Assembly (NCBI RefSeq): GCF_024435075.2
Contig: NZ_JAMZEG020000005.1
Location: 124,001-188,000, forward strand
DNA: 64,000 bases
Source of the DNA: Marinomonas maritima
Lineage (GTDB): Bacteria > Pseudomonadota > Gammaproteobacteria > Pseudomonadales > Marinomonadaceae
Reading direction: 5' to 3'
Shown: piece after piece, positions 52,886-61,134 of the stretch
How the letters are laid out: each line of letters opens with the position of its first letter
Numbering within the stretch: position 1 is the stretch's first letter
The notes under the pieces: model-generated
What the model was told of the DNA's origin: nothing
Seen by the model: the letters and a program-made list of their open reading frames with translations, nothing else
The model's database searches: none
Program-made: the position numbers and the translations under genes

Positions 52886-54344
52886 TATGGTTCCTTAGGT
52901 TACGGTTCGTCATGGAAATATTATAATCAAGTGAATTCAAAATGATGTCGACAACGTGCTGGGATGACTGCCTTAAATTATTGATAAGTTTATTGTTTAG
53001 ATTGTTTTTTTCTAAACGAAAGTTTGTTTCAAACCATGTTTCAAACCGAAAAATGAATTCTGAAATTGCCATAACAGAAATTTGCAAAGCCTTGGCTAGA
53101 AAATAAAAGACATACATGGCTTTCATGTCCTCTAACGGCACCCTGGGTAATGTGAATACATCACCATGATAAGATGCCTTGGGAAATGCTACCGCAGAGA
53201 AATCAAAATAACGGCCAGCGTCATCAGGTTCTGAAAATGGATCGACCAAAATAGATGCATAACGTACGTACAGCAAATATTCCTGCTTATTAGTCGGATA
53301 TTTTTCAAAATTTTCAATATCGAAACGCCCAATACTTTCCTCTAAAACAGGATAATTATCATCGTTAAGAAACTTTAATAAGTTGATCGGCTCTGCATTT
53401 AGCCTTATCACAATTTTTGAGATTTCCTTCCATAATTGCACCATTTCTTTCATCGCAGTTGGTGTGATTGGGCCTTCGGGAAAAAGTTTATACATATACT
53501 TCGGCGGGCCTGTTTTCTTTAATATTTGCTCTAAAGAAAATGGGTTAACGAACAAAGGAGGATGGACATAAGCCGTAATACTCCTCGCCTCCACACTAAA
53601 GCAATCAGCCATAGTAATCACATCGATATCAACTGAATTCAACATATCAACTAATACACCCATTACATGTGAAGAGCGTTTTTGATCAACTAAATTAGAT
53701 GCTGATATGTAAATTCGTTTCTTACGAGCTTTGGTTATGACATTAATCCGGCTGCTTATCCATTTGTCACTCACATCTTTCAGTACTGTATTCTTATCAT
53801 TGAATACCGTGCTCTTTGTCGCAGCAAAATAAGTCGAAAAACTCAATACTTCAATATTGCGATTGGTGCATTGAAACTGATGTTTAACAATTAGATGCGA
53901 GCCAAATGAAGGTGACAGTAAAATAACACGCTTAATCTTATCGAGCTGCTGCAATGGAATTTGCTTTAACACATGCTGATAGCAGTCGGCGGGTACACAA
54001 AGCACTATGGTATCCCACTGATTATCAATGTGCGTTAATTGTTCATAACATTGATCAAAATGAGCAGTGCCCGCCAGTGATGATAATGCTGGCTTAGTTG
54101 ATCTCACGCTAACTTGATTAAGTTGTTTATATTGTTGAAGAAAGTCGGACCAATGATCCGAACAACGACTAGCAATACCGAGCCGTTGTGTCCAGCCACG
54201 AGCAAAAATCACAGCCATTTGAACAGCGGCGGGGCCGGCACCAATGAGTAACGTATTACCTAGAGCCTCTCTATTTTTTTGATCTTTTTGACTACTACCA
54301 ATTTGGGAGGAAGAGGTTTGAGCTGCAGATATTAAATTATCCAT
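52878..54344 (-). CDS. cntM: Opine metallophore dehydrogenase (CntM-like)
   Basis: NAD(P)-dependent opine dehydrogenase of 488 residues, a little longer than characterised CntM proteins owing to an extended N-terminus and C-terminus. The Rossmann motif LLIGAGPAAVQMAVIFARGW is at about 33-52. The family pattern continues with DTIVLCVPADCYQHVL, FSTYFAATKSTVF, and YVHPPLFVNPFSLEQIL. CntM reductively joins the aminobutyrate intermediate made by CntL to an alpha-keto acid such as pyruvate or alpha-ketoglutarate; which one is used here cannot be read. It begins 1 bp after cntL ends. Confidence 0.87.
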   Translation of the reverse strand: MDNLISAAQTSSSQIGSSQKDQKNREALGNTLLIGAGPAAVQMAVIFARGWTQRLGIASRCSDHWSDFLQQYKQLNQVSVRSTKPALSSLAGTAHFDQCYEQLTHIDNQWDTIVLCVPADCYQHVLKQIPLQQLDKIKRVILLSPSFGSHLIVKHQFQCTNRNIEVLSFSTYFAATKSTVFNDKNTVLKDVSDKWISSRINVITKARKKRIYISASNLVDQKRSSHVMGVLVDMLNSVDIDVITMADCFSVEARSITAYVHPPLFVNPFSLEQILKKTGPPKYMYKLFPEGPITPTAMKEMVQLWKEISKIVIRLNAEPINLLKFLNDDNYPVLEESIGRFDIENFEKYPTNKQEYLLYVRYASILVDPFSEPDDAGRYFDFSAVAFPKASYHGDVFTLPRVPLEDMKAMYVFYFLAKALQISVMAISEFIFRFETWFETNFRLEKNNLNNKLINNLRQSSQHVVDIILNSLDYNISMTNRNLRNHNE

Positions 54345-54345
54345 G

Positions 54346-55125
54346 TCAGCATTTCTCCATCATAACCACTTCGTACACGGCATGTTGATTTTCAAGCGAT
54401 ATATTACGCCAACCAAGAGATAAATTCGGGTTGAATGGGTAATTGAATGCCGATTTTATGCCATTACCAAACCGCACTAGAATACAGGTATTTTCAGATA
54501 TTAGAGGCCGAAGCTGCGCCAATGCTTCCCATTTATGTTCAACAAGAGATGCTATGATTACATGAGTTGGTGTATAACGCTTTAGAACCTCATTAAGCGG
54601 TTCATGAGTAAAGGAAACCTTTCGGTTCATATTACTAAGGCTCAATGCCAGTTGTACGGCTTTTTCATCAATATCGACCCCCAACACATTGGCACCTGTC
54701 AATTGAGAAATAGTGATGACTGATAGTGGATACGAACCCGAACCAATAAACAGAACTTTGGAGCCCTGATGTATTTTTGCTTCTTTCAGCTCTGCCGACG
54801 CGCTGATACTCAGCCTCTCTAAATACTGAGTCATGTCTAAAGTGTGTGATTTCGCACACTCTGACTGATGCTTTTCCAACCGGCATAAAGCATGAACCGC
54901 AGTTTCTCTTAACTTCTTTAACTGTCTATCTACTTCTCCACAACCTAAATGACGCTGCCATGTATCTTGATGGCTAGGATCGCAGATAAAATCGCACAAT
55001 TGATCTAAACATTCTTGAACGAGGAGATAGCATTCGCAGCTTTCTAAGCTGTATCGAGATAAAGATGCAAGCTGCGCTTCAAAGGAGGTAATCTCCGTAA
55101 GGAGTTGATATTTAGCAATTAACAT
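54346..55125 (-). CDS. cntL: Nicotianamine synthase-like aminobutyryltransferase (CntL-like)
   Basis: A 259-residue member of the nicotianamine-synthase family. The SAM-binding core is KVLFIGSGSYPLSVITISQLTGANVLGVDIDEKAVQLA at about 123-160, with VIIASLVEHKWEALAQLRPLI and CILVRFGNGIKSAFNYPFNP following. CntL transfers an aminobutyrate group from S-adenosylmethionine to histidine. No histidine racemase (CntK) is in the cluster, so L-histidine is the expected acceptor, as for pseudopaline. It follows the ATPase gene by 33 bp. Confidence 0.87.
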   Translation of the reverse strand: MLIAKYQLLTEITSFEAQLASLSRYSLESCECYLLVQECLDQLCDFICDPSHQDTWQRHLGCGEVDRQLKKLRETAVHALCRLEKHQSECAKSHTLDMTQYLERLSISASAELKEAKIHQGSKVLFIGSGSYPLSVITISQLTGANVLGVDIDEKAVQLALSLSNMNRKVSFTHEPLNEVLKRYTPTHVIIASLVEHKWEALAQLRPLISENTCILVRFGNGIKSAFNYPFNPNLSLGWRNISLENQHAVYEVVMMEKC

Positions 55126-55158
55126 AAGTTCCGTCTCACATTTTTTTGGACAATCTAA

Positions 55159-55944
55159 CTAGGTAATCTTGCGATCCTGATTATAAGATGGAGTAGGCCG
55201 AGTAGGCGTAACGTGCCAATGACCTTGGTTGCAACATCCTACATCAACTTCCACTTGATACACTTGCTCAAGTAAATCTGGTCTGAGCACGAGCTTCGGT
55301 TCACCAGAGGCAACTACGCTGCCATTGTTAAGCAATAAAAGCTGATCGCTATAGCGTGCAGCTAAGGATAAATCATGCAAAACAGCCACTGTTACAGCAC
55401 CACTGTCGCTAGTATATTGTTTGGCGAGATCTAAAACTTGAACTTGATGACGTAAATCTAAAGCGCTTGTTGGCTCATCGAGCAACAGTATTTTAGGTTT
55501 AGATATCAGTGCTTGAGCCATAGCAACCATTTGCTGCTGACCACCGCTTAATGCACTGAATCGCTGTGTTGACATTGCCAGAAGACCTAAGGATTTCAGC
55601 ATGTTTTCTGCGAGTAATTGCTGCTCTTCATTTACCCGCCATGTTAGTTGACTCACTAATCCCAGTAGTACCATTTCAATTACAGTTAACTGACTAGGCG
55701 ATTTATTTAACTGACATAAATAAGAAAAGCGACTCACAGGAATAGATTCAGACCCGCTACGGGTAACAACAGTGCCTTTATAAGGAATTATTCCCATCAT
55801 AGCTTTCAATAAAGTGGTTTTGCCTGTTCCATTTGGCCCCAAGATGGCCGTAAATTGTCCACCTTTAAAGTTAGCAGATAGATTAGACAGGATAGGTTTT
55901 CCTCCTAACGACACCGATAGCTCTTCAACACAAAGGTTATTCAT
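55159..55944 (-). CDS. Siderophore-type ABC transporter ATP-binding protein (FecE/BtuD-like)
   Basis: ATPase of 261 residues. Walker A is GPNGTGKTT at about 36-44, the signature LSGGQQQMVAMAQAL, Walker B ILLLDEPTSALD, and the H-loop VAVLHDLSLAARYSD, all as in FecE/FhuC. It shares a TAATG with the permease stop. Together with the FecCD-like permease and periplasmic protein it forms the predicted inner-membrane importer for the metal-loaded opine. Confidence 0.9.
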   Translation of the reverse strand: MNNLCVEELSVSLGGKPILSNLSANFKGGQFTAILGPNGTGKTTLLKAMMGIIPYKGTVVTRSGSESIPVSRFSYLCQLNKSPSQLTVIEMVLLGLVSQLTWRVNEEQQLLAENMLKSLGLLAMSTQRFSALSGGQQQMVAMAQALISKPKILLLDEPTSALDLRHQVQVLDLAKQYTSDSGAVTVAVLHDLSLAARYSDQLLLLNNGSVVASGEPKLVLRPDLLEQVYQVEVDVGCCNQGHWHVTPTRPTPSYNQDRKIT

Positions 55945-57008
55945 TATGCGAACCTCTTACTAACGAGTAAATAAAGAAGAAAAGGTACACCTACTAATGA
56001 TGTGACAATACCAATAGGAATAATGGTTCCGGGCACTACTAATTTAGAGACCAGAGAGGCAAGCGCTAAAACAAGTGCTCCCATCATGGTTGCCATGGGT
56101 AAGTAAAATCGTTGATCTTCCCCTACCAACATGCGGGATAAATGTGGTGCCACCAATCCAATAAAGCCGATCGTTCCGACAAAAGACACTGCTCCGGCAG
56201 TTAACAAGGAACAAAGAAAAAACATGCGTAGTCTGAGTTTTTCAGTTCGAATTCCCAAACTCTGAGCTCGCTCATCTCCTGCCGATAATGCCGTCAACGC
56301 CCATATTTGTGGTGCAACATAAACGAGTGAAAAGATTAAAATGACACCGGCTACCCAAACGGATGTCCAACTGGCTTTCAACAAACTACCAAATAGCCAA
56401 AAAACAATTTGCTGTAAGACTTCTGGAGACGCCATGTACTGAACAAGAGATTGCAATGCTTGGAAGAAAAAAAGCACGACTATACCCGCAAGGATAAGTA
56501 CCTTCGGATCCATATTTCGCCCTTTTCCAATAAAGAAAATAGCTAAAGTAGACAGCGCAGAGGTAATAAAAGCCGACACTGGGATACCTAACCAAGCGTG
56601 CCCAAAAATGGTGAGGCCAGACAGCATAGCTACTGCAGCACCAAACCCAGCGGCGGCAGAAACACCTAAGGTATATGGGCTTGCTAACGGGTTCGCCAGC
56701 AAGGTTTGCATTAGTCCACCTGCAAGGCCTAAAGATGCGCCAACCACTAAACATGTAAGTGTTAATGGCAGCCGTAGCTGCCAAATAATAGTAGAGTGAA
56801 GAGAGTCTCCACTAGGCCCAAGCCACAAGGTATTTAACACATCGCTGACGTTCATCCATGAAGCCCCAACACCAAGATCGGCCATGATAATTAAGATTAA
56901 TGCAACAGCCGTCAAAGAAATAAAGCGTAATCGTGATCGATTTAATTCAGCATAAATCCTTTTCGGTTTTGGGCTTTCTGGAATGGCGTTCTCAACAACC
57001 GTTTTCAT
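55944..57008 (-). CDS. Siderophore-type ABC transporter permease (FecCD family)
   Basis: FecCD/BtuC-type permease of 354 residues with about ten spans. Conserved blocks are RLPLTLTCLVVGASLGLAGGLMQTLLANPLASPYTLGVSAAAGFGAA at about 78-124 and FVGTIGFIGLVAPHLSRMLVGEDQR near 280-304. It shares a TAATG overlap with the binding-protein gene. Most opine-metallophore systems use an Opp/Dpp-type importer, or in Pseudomonas a TonB receptor with another permease, so this pairing is unusual. Confidence 0.9.
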   Translation of the reverse strand: MKTVVENAIPESPKPKRIYAELNRSRLRFISLTAVALILIIMADLGVGASWMNVSDVLNTLWLGPSGDSLHSTIIWQLRLPLTLTCLVVGASLGLAGGLMQTLLANPLASPYTLGVSAAAGFGAAVAMLSGLTIFGHAWLGIPVSAFITSALSTLAIFFIGKGRNMDPKVLILAGIVVLFFFQALQSLVQYMASPEVLQQIVFWLFGSLLKASWTSVWVAGVILIFSLVYVAPQIWALTALSAGDERAQSLGIRTEKLRLRMFFLCSLLTAGAVSFVGTIGFIGLVAPHLSRMLVGEDQRFYLPMATMMGALVLALASLVSKLVVPGTIIPIGIVTSLVGVPFLLYLLVSKRFA

Positions 57009-58120
57009 TAACCATCAACCCGAATCATAAATGTACCTTCTAGTTTCTGAGGCATAAACTGTTCAAAAAATGCTTGGTGAGTTTTCTTAGGATCAATGTC
57101 GTTGAATGCTTCAGGGTAAATAGATTTAGCCAGAAACTGTAAGAAGACATGGTCATAAATAGTTCGTGTACCAGGATGGTACATTCCATAAAAATCATGA
57201 CTTTTTATTGCACTAAGGTTATTCCAGCCTTGGCGACTCAGGTACGGTATATAGCTAGCTTGGGCTTGCTTTTCCGTCGTGCCAAATCCTAATAATGCAC
57301 TGTTGTCATACTTAGACCAATGAGCGCCAGACACAAAGATCACTTCTGGATCTTGGCTTAATACATATTCAGGTGTTAAATGGGCAGAGCCTTCAAACTT
57401 TCCTGTTGCGATATTATCAGCCCCAGCGAGGTCTAGTAACTTACCCCACATAGCGGTAGAGTAACTCTTCCCATATTCCTCAGCACCACCGGTACCAATT
57501 TCAACATACACACGTCGAGCGCGTTTTTTTGTTAGATAGTCAGTAACACGGCGTTGAACGTCCATAACGGTTGCTTCATATTCATTCGCTATTTTCTCTG
57601 CTCTCTTATCTGTGCCCATTACTTTACCGATCACACGAGTGCTTGCTAAATGTTTATCGACAGTTTGAGCATTGAAATCAACGACAACCACTTTAATGCC
57701 AGCACGCTCTAACAAATCAACTTTGTCACCAAGTGATTTATATTGCCAATCTGCCAATAATGCGACATCCGGTTTAATAGTTAGTAATTTCTCAAAATTA
57801 AATGTTCCTGTATAAATTGAACCAGAATCTTCTATCGTACTCAATTCAGGTATGATTTTTGTGTACATTGCCCATTGAGATTGACGAAAATCTTTCCAAG
57901 AGTCTTTAGGAAAAATAGCTACTTTGCTATAAGCGTCCGGTCCAGCAATGGCAAGAAAATCCTCAAAATAAAAACCAAGAAAAATACGTTCAGCAGATTT
58001 TTCTAAAGTGATATTTCTACCAATTACATCTTTAAATTCAATATTTGCTTGAGCCGATGTCGCTAGAAACGCACATATCATTGCAATGGATAAGAATAAC
58101 TTGTTCAGTCCTTTCATCAT
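57008..58120 (-). CDS. Periplasmic binding protein of the metallophore importer (FecB/BtuF-like)
   Basis: A 370-residue protein with signal peptide MMKGLNKLFLSIAMICAFLATSAQA. The fold III helical-backbone domain opens NIEFKDVIGRNITLEKSAERIFLGFYFEDFLAIAG, then KPDVALLADWQYKSLGDKVDLLERAGIKVVVVD near 117-149. It is first in the minus-strand operon behind the Zur-like site. It should bind the metal-opine complex or another chelate. ATG 58117 is an equally possible start with better spacing to GGAG. Confidence 0.87.
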   Translation of the reverse strand: MMKGLNKLFLSIAMICAFLATSAQANIEFKDVIGRNITLEKSAERIFLGFYFEDFLAIAGPDAYSKVAIFPKDSWKDFRQSQWAMYTKIIPELSTIEDSGSIYTGTFNFEKLLTIKPDVALLADWQYKSLGDKVDLLERAGIKVVVVDFNAQTVDKHLASTRVIGKVMGTDKRAEKIANEYEATVMDVQRRVTDYLTKKRARRVYVEIGTGGAEEYGKSYSTAMWGKLLDLAGADNIATGKFEGSAHLTPEYVLSQDPEVIFVSGAHWSKYDNSALLGFGTTEKQAQASYIPYLSRQGWNNLSAIKSHDFYGMYHPGTRTIYDHVFLQFLAKSIYPEAFNDIDPKKTHQAFFEQFMPQKLEGTFMIRVDG

Positions 58121-58134
58121 TTCACTCCGAAATA

Positions 58135-58154
58135 AATGTTATAACATAACGATT
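58135..58154 (-). promoter_or_regulatory. Zur-box-like palindrome in the metallophore promoter
   Basis: AATGTTATAACATAACGATT contains the perfect inverted repeat GTTAT-AAC-ATAAC (58138-58150) and closely follows the gammaproteobacterial Zur consensus (AATGTTATANNATAACATT). It lies 15 bp upstream of the first gene of the operon, suited to repression when zinc is plentiful. Confidence 0.7.
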
Positions 58155-58242
58155 TTAATGTATAAGCGTGACAATATCCTGACTGAGAATGAATATCAAT
58201 GCTTATGTTGAAATATGAATCTTAGGTTCATGAGCGAAAATT

Positions 58243-58572
58243 GCTTATGAAATGGTTCGTTATAGCCTTGATGACTTAGATCGCGCCATTGCAGAAAGCG
58301 CGACGAAAGGCTTTGTGAAAGTCTTGACCGTGCCGGGGAAAGATAAAATCTTGGGCGTTACCATTGTGGGAGAGCATTCTGGCGAGTTATTGGCTGAGTT
58401 TGTTTTAGCGATGAAACACGGCCTAGGTTTGAATAAAATCTTAGGCACGATTCATACTTATCCGACATGGGCGGAATCCAATAAATACGCAGCAGGCGAG
58501 TGGAAACGCGCTCATACACCAGAGCGCATATTAGCTTGGGTTGAAAAATACCACACATGGCGTCGAGGTTAA
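58243..58572 (+). pseudogene. Copy B: duplicated 3' end of the TVP38-flavoprotein fusion gene
   Basis: A 3' fragment that encodes the last about 108 residues of the fusion protein (MVRYSLDDLDRAIAES to KYHTWRRG), the C-terminal dimerisation part of a flavoprotein disulfide reductase. It has no cofactor-binding domains and no ribosome-binding site. It matches 51392-51721 at about 96%, in the same orientation, and marks the right boundary of the island. Confidence 0.93.
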
Positions 58573-58592
58573 GTGGAGGAAAAGGTTGGGGG

Positions 58593-59585
58593 TTAAGCCA
58601 TTTCATTATTGAGCGGTGGTTTTACTATCACGGCGCCGAGTCTTTGTTCTGATTCAACCCTTCTATGTGCATCCGCTGCTTGCTCATATGAATACGTCTT
58701 GTCGACAATGGATTTGATTGTCCCTTCTTCAATCATCTTTTTAAGAGTGAGTAGCTCTTCCTCTTTTTCTCCAGCAAAAATAAACGTTGCCTTTTTGTCA
58801 GTAAATTTAGATGTCATGATCGATCTTAGCATGTCAGATAGGCGAGGGTTGGCGAGTAAATAACGTCCATTGGGTTTGAGCATGTTAACCCATGCAGAAT
58901 AAGAGCTTGTCGCGACTATATTAAAAATCACGTCAAAGGTTTGACCACTTTCTGTGACGTCTTCTTTGGTATAGTCAAAAAAATTGTCTGCTCCGATACT
59001 GCGCAGCATTTTTTCTTTAATGCCGGTATCGACTACAGTCACCTTGGCCCCCATTGCCTTAGCTATTTGCACTCCAAAAATACCAATACTGCCACCTGCT
59101 CCATTTATTAATAGGCTTTCACCTTTTTGAATATTTGCTTTTCGCAAAAAATGAAGCGCATTTAAACCACCTAATGGTAAGGCCGCCGCTTCTTCAAAAC
59201 TCAAATTAGTCGGTTTCGTAATGATAGTGTAGCTAGCAGGTAGGCATATAAATTCGGCATGTGCGCCCAACCGTAGATTAGATACCCCAAAAACGTTGTC
59301 ACCAATGTTAAATTTCGATACTTCTTTTCCAAAGGACTCTATTTCTCCTGAAAAATACCCGCCTAATACTTGGTTCTTCGGCTTTGAAATTCCCAAAATA
59401 AGTCGAAGAGGTAGCCAAAACCATTTTACTGGAAAGTGAAAGCTTCTCATTTCACAATCAGCTTTTGTTACTTCTGCAGCATGGACCTTAATTAAAACTT
59501 CATTGTCTTTTGGTATCGGTTTTTTAATGTCTCTTACTGTTAGTACATTCGGTGTCCCATACTTTTCATAAATAATGGCTTTCAT
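58593..59585 (-). CDS. Zinc-independent quinone oxidoreductase/alcohol dehydrogenase (MDR family)
   Basis: Medium-chain dehydrogenase/reductase of about 330 residues, starting at ATG 59583-59585 with GAGGA just upstream. The N-terminal GroES-like domain has KAIIYEKYGTPNVL and FSGEIESFGKEVSKFNIGD; the cofactor domain has LLINGAGGSIGIFGVQIAKAMGAKVTVVDTG near 150-180. The catalytic zinc ligands of alcohol dehydrogenases are missing, so an NADPH-dependent quinone or enone reductase is likely. It opens a run of three minus-strand genes. Confidence 0.83.
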   Translation of the reverse strand: MKAIIYEKYGTPNVLTVRDIKKPIPKDNEVLIKVHAAEVTKADCEMRSFHFPVKWFWLPLRLILGISKPKNQVLGGYFSGEIESFGKEVSKFNIGDNVFGVSNLRLGAHAEFICLPASYTIITKPTNLSFEEAAALPLGGLNALHFLRKANIQKGESLLINGAGGSIGIFGVQIAKAMGAKVTVVDTGIKEKMLRSIGADNFFDYTKEDVTESGQTFDVIFNIVATSSYSAWVNMLKPNGRYLLANPRLSDMLRSIMTSKFTDKKATFIFAGEKEEELLTLKKMIEEGTIKSIVDKTYSYEQAADAHRRVESEQRLGAVIVKPPLNNEMA

Positions 59586-59648
59586 GTGTGTCCTCAATAT
59601 TCACTCTGTTTTTTTTGACTAAATTTCGACTGTTGACGGCGACACTCC

Positions 59649-60224
59649 CTAGAGGGGGAATTGAAGCCCCAATACGCCTATTAATAATGGAATAGGCGAC
59701 GTGGCTATTATCAGTGAAAATAGAAATGTTAGTGGCGATAATTTTTTATAGTAGCCGTAACTCATTGCTATGCCTCCACCACCTCCTAAGACAATATTAC
59801 CCGGCATATTTAAAAGAATGATCAACGCAAATATAGGCGAGTAATTTGATAGTTTGTGTGTGGTTTCTGAAACAATGATGTTGCTAAGTTTATTATTTAA
59901 AAGGCGGTTGCCTTTTATTCCTCCTCCAAATAAAAAAGCGATGAACAGGCCTACGACCGTTGCTACATATGCAAATATAACGCCTTTCACTCCGAATATA
60001 ATCATGACAGCAAGGCCCACTTCGATACCAGGGAAGTATGGAACGGCTAAAAGAATGGCATAGATGATGGAAGCCAACACCAAAATCAATGTAGCATTCA
60101 AAAATTCACTGGCATTCAATAAACTTACTACATCCGTCTCTGTAACTGTAAACTGGTACAGTAATGCGAGAGAAACAAGACAACACTTTATCGCTATGTT
60201 GAACCACGAAAAGGTATTTTTCAC
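59649..60224 (-). CDS. VTT/DedA-like integral membrane protein
   Basis: A 191-residue protein with five or six hydrophobic spans. The block PYFPGIEVGLAVMIIFGVKGVIFAYVATVVGLFIAFLFG recalls the core of VTT/TVP38 (DedA-like) proteins, and NMPGNIVLGGGGGIAMSYG near 138-156 is a conserved glycine-rich re-entrant-like segment. Function unknown. It starts in the overlap with the methyltransferase stop, so the two are coupled. Confidence 0.65.
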   Translation of the reverse strand: MKNTFSWFNIAIKCCLVSLALLYQFTVTETDVVSLLNASEFLNATLILVLASIIYAILLAVPYFPGIEVGLAVMIIFGVKGVIFAYVATVVGLFIAFLFGGGIKGNRLLNNKLSNIIVSETTHKLSNYSPIFALIILLNMPGNIVLGGGGGIAMSYGYYKKLSPLTFLFSLIIATSPIPLLIGVLGLQFPL

Positions 60225-60862
60225 TGGAGTATGTTTTGTGGCGGTTTGTTTTTCTTTGCAATCAAAAATAAACTATTGCTACTAGCTTGCCATTGATAAT
60301 CAATAGTGAAACCTGATGAAATATGAGCGTCAATAAGAGCCTGACTACTGAAGAATCTCAGCGATGGGAAAATACCTAGCCAATACATTACTGGCCAAAC
60401 AGACTTTAAAACAACATAGAAACCCGTTAAGCAAACGGTGCTGCTGACAAAAATACCGCCAGGCTTAAGTAATTCATAGGCTTTATCTATTGTAGATTGT
60501 TTATCGTCAACCAAGTGGAGCACGCTATGCGCCATGACAACATCATAATGATTTTTTTCTTTTGATAGACTTTCAATGTCTTTGCACTCAAAAAAAACAT
60601 TCTCAATAGACAGTGATTTCGCTTTTTCTTTGCATATCTCAATCATAGTTTCAGAAAAGTCTAGAGCATGGATACGCTGTACAAAAGGCGCGTGTATTAG
60701 GGCTGTCGTCCCTGTGCCACAACCAATTTCTAAAACCTCCATTTCAGGCTGAAGATAATTCTGAGTAATTTGTAATTTCTTTTCATATGAGGCTTGATCA
60801 GCAACTGGACTTTTTGCATATTTATTAGCAACTTTATTCCAGAACTTTATTTTTCTATTCAT
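60221..60862 (-). CDS. Class I SAM-dependent methyltransferase
   Basis: About 213 residues from ATG 60860-60862 (GGAG upstream). The SAM-binding motif I is VLEIGCGTGTTALIHAP near 44-60, motif II HALDFSETMIEICKEKA, and motif IV DVVMAHSVLHLVDD. Such enzymes act on small molecules, quinones or lipids; the substrate is unknown. It overlaps the membrane-protein gene by 4 bp. Divergent from the LysR gene, which probably controls it. Confidence 0.83.
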   Translation of the reverse strand: MNRKIKFWNKVANKYAKSPVADQASYEKKLQITQNYLQPEMEVLEIGCGTGTTALIHAPFVQRIHALDFSETMIEICKEKAKSLSIENVFFECKDIESLSKEKNHYDVVMAHSVLHLVDDKQSTIDKAYELLKPGGIFVSSTVCLTGFYVVLKSVWPVMYWLGIFPSLRFFSSQALIDAHISSGFTIDYQWQASSNSLFLIAKKNKPPQNILQ

Positions 60863-60910
60863 AACACTCTCCATAATAAGAACTCATTGTAGGTATGCAC
60901 ATACATAAAT

Positions 60911-60954
60911 AAAATAGCTAAATTTGCGTATATGGATTGCATTTATGCATGGAT
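60911..60954. repeat. 44-bp direct repeat, copy 1, in the LysR/methyltransferase intergenic region
   Basis: Shares 34 of 44 positions with 61069-61112, including AAAATAG, ATTTGCGTA and TTTATGCAT blocks. The right part holds the palindrome TGCAT-TT-ATGCA. A likely binding site for the divergent LysR regulator. Confidence 0.7.
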
Positions 60955-61068
60955 AAAATAATGAACGGTTGACGTGATATGTGTAGATAAGGTGCTTTAC
61001 AAAAGGTGCGCGTGACAGAGCCGCTATCGCTATTTGAGCTGTCACTATAAAGGTGCATATCGGTATAT

Positions 61069-61112
61069 AAAATAGTAGGATTTGCGTAACTGAAATGCGT
61101 TTATGCATAGAT
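61069..61112. repeat. 44-bp direct repeat, copy 2, directly upstream of the LysR gene
   Basis: Second copy of the element at 60911-60954, starting 158 bp from the first and ending 22 bp before the LysR ATG. Between the copies is an inverted GTGACAG/CTGTCAC pair (61012-61018 and 61039-61045). Confidence 0.7.
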
Positions 61113-61134
61113 CAGATGGAAAGGTATTAGAGAA

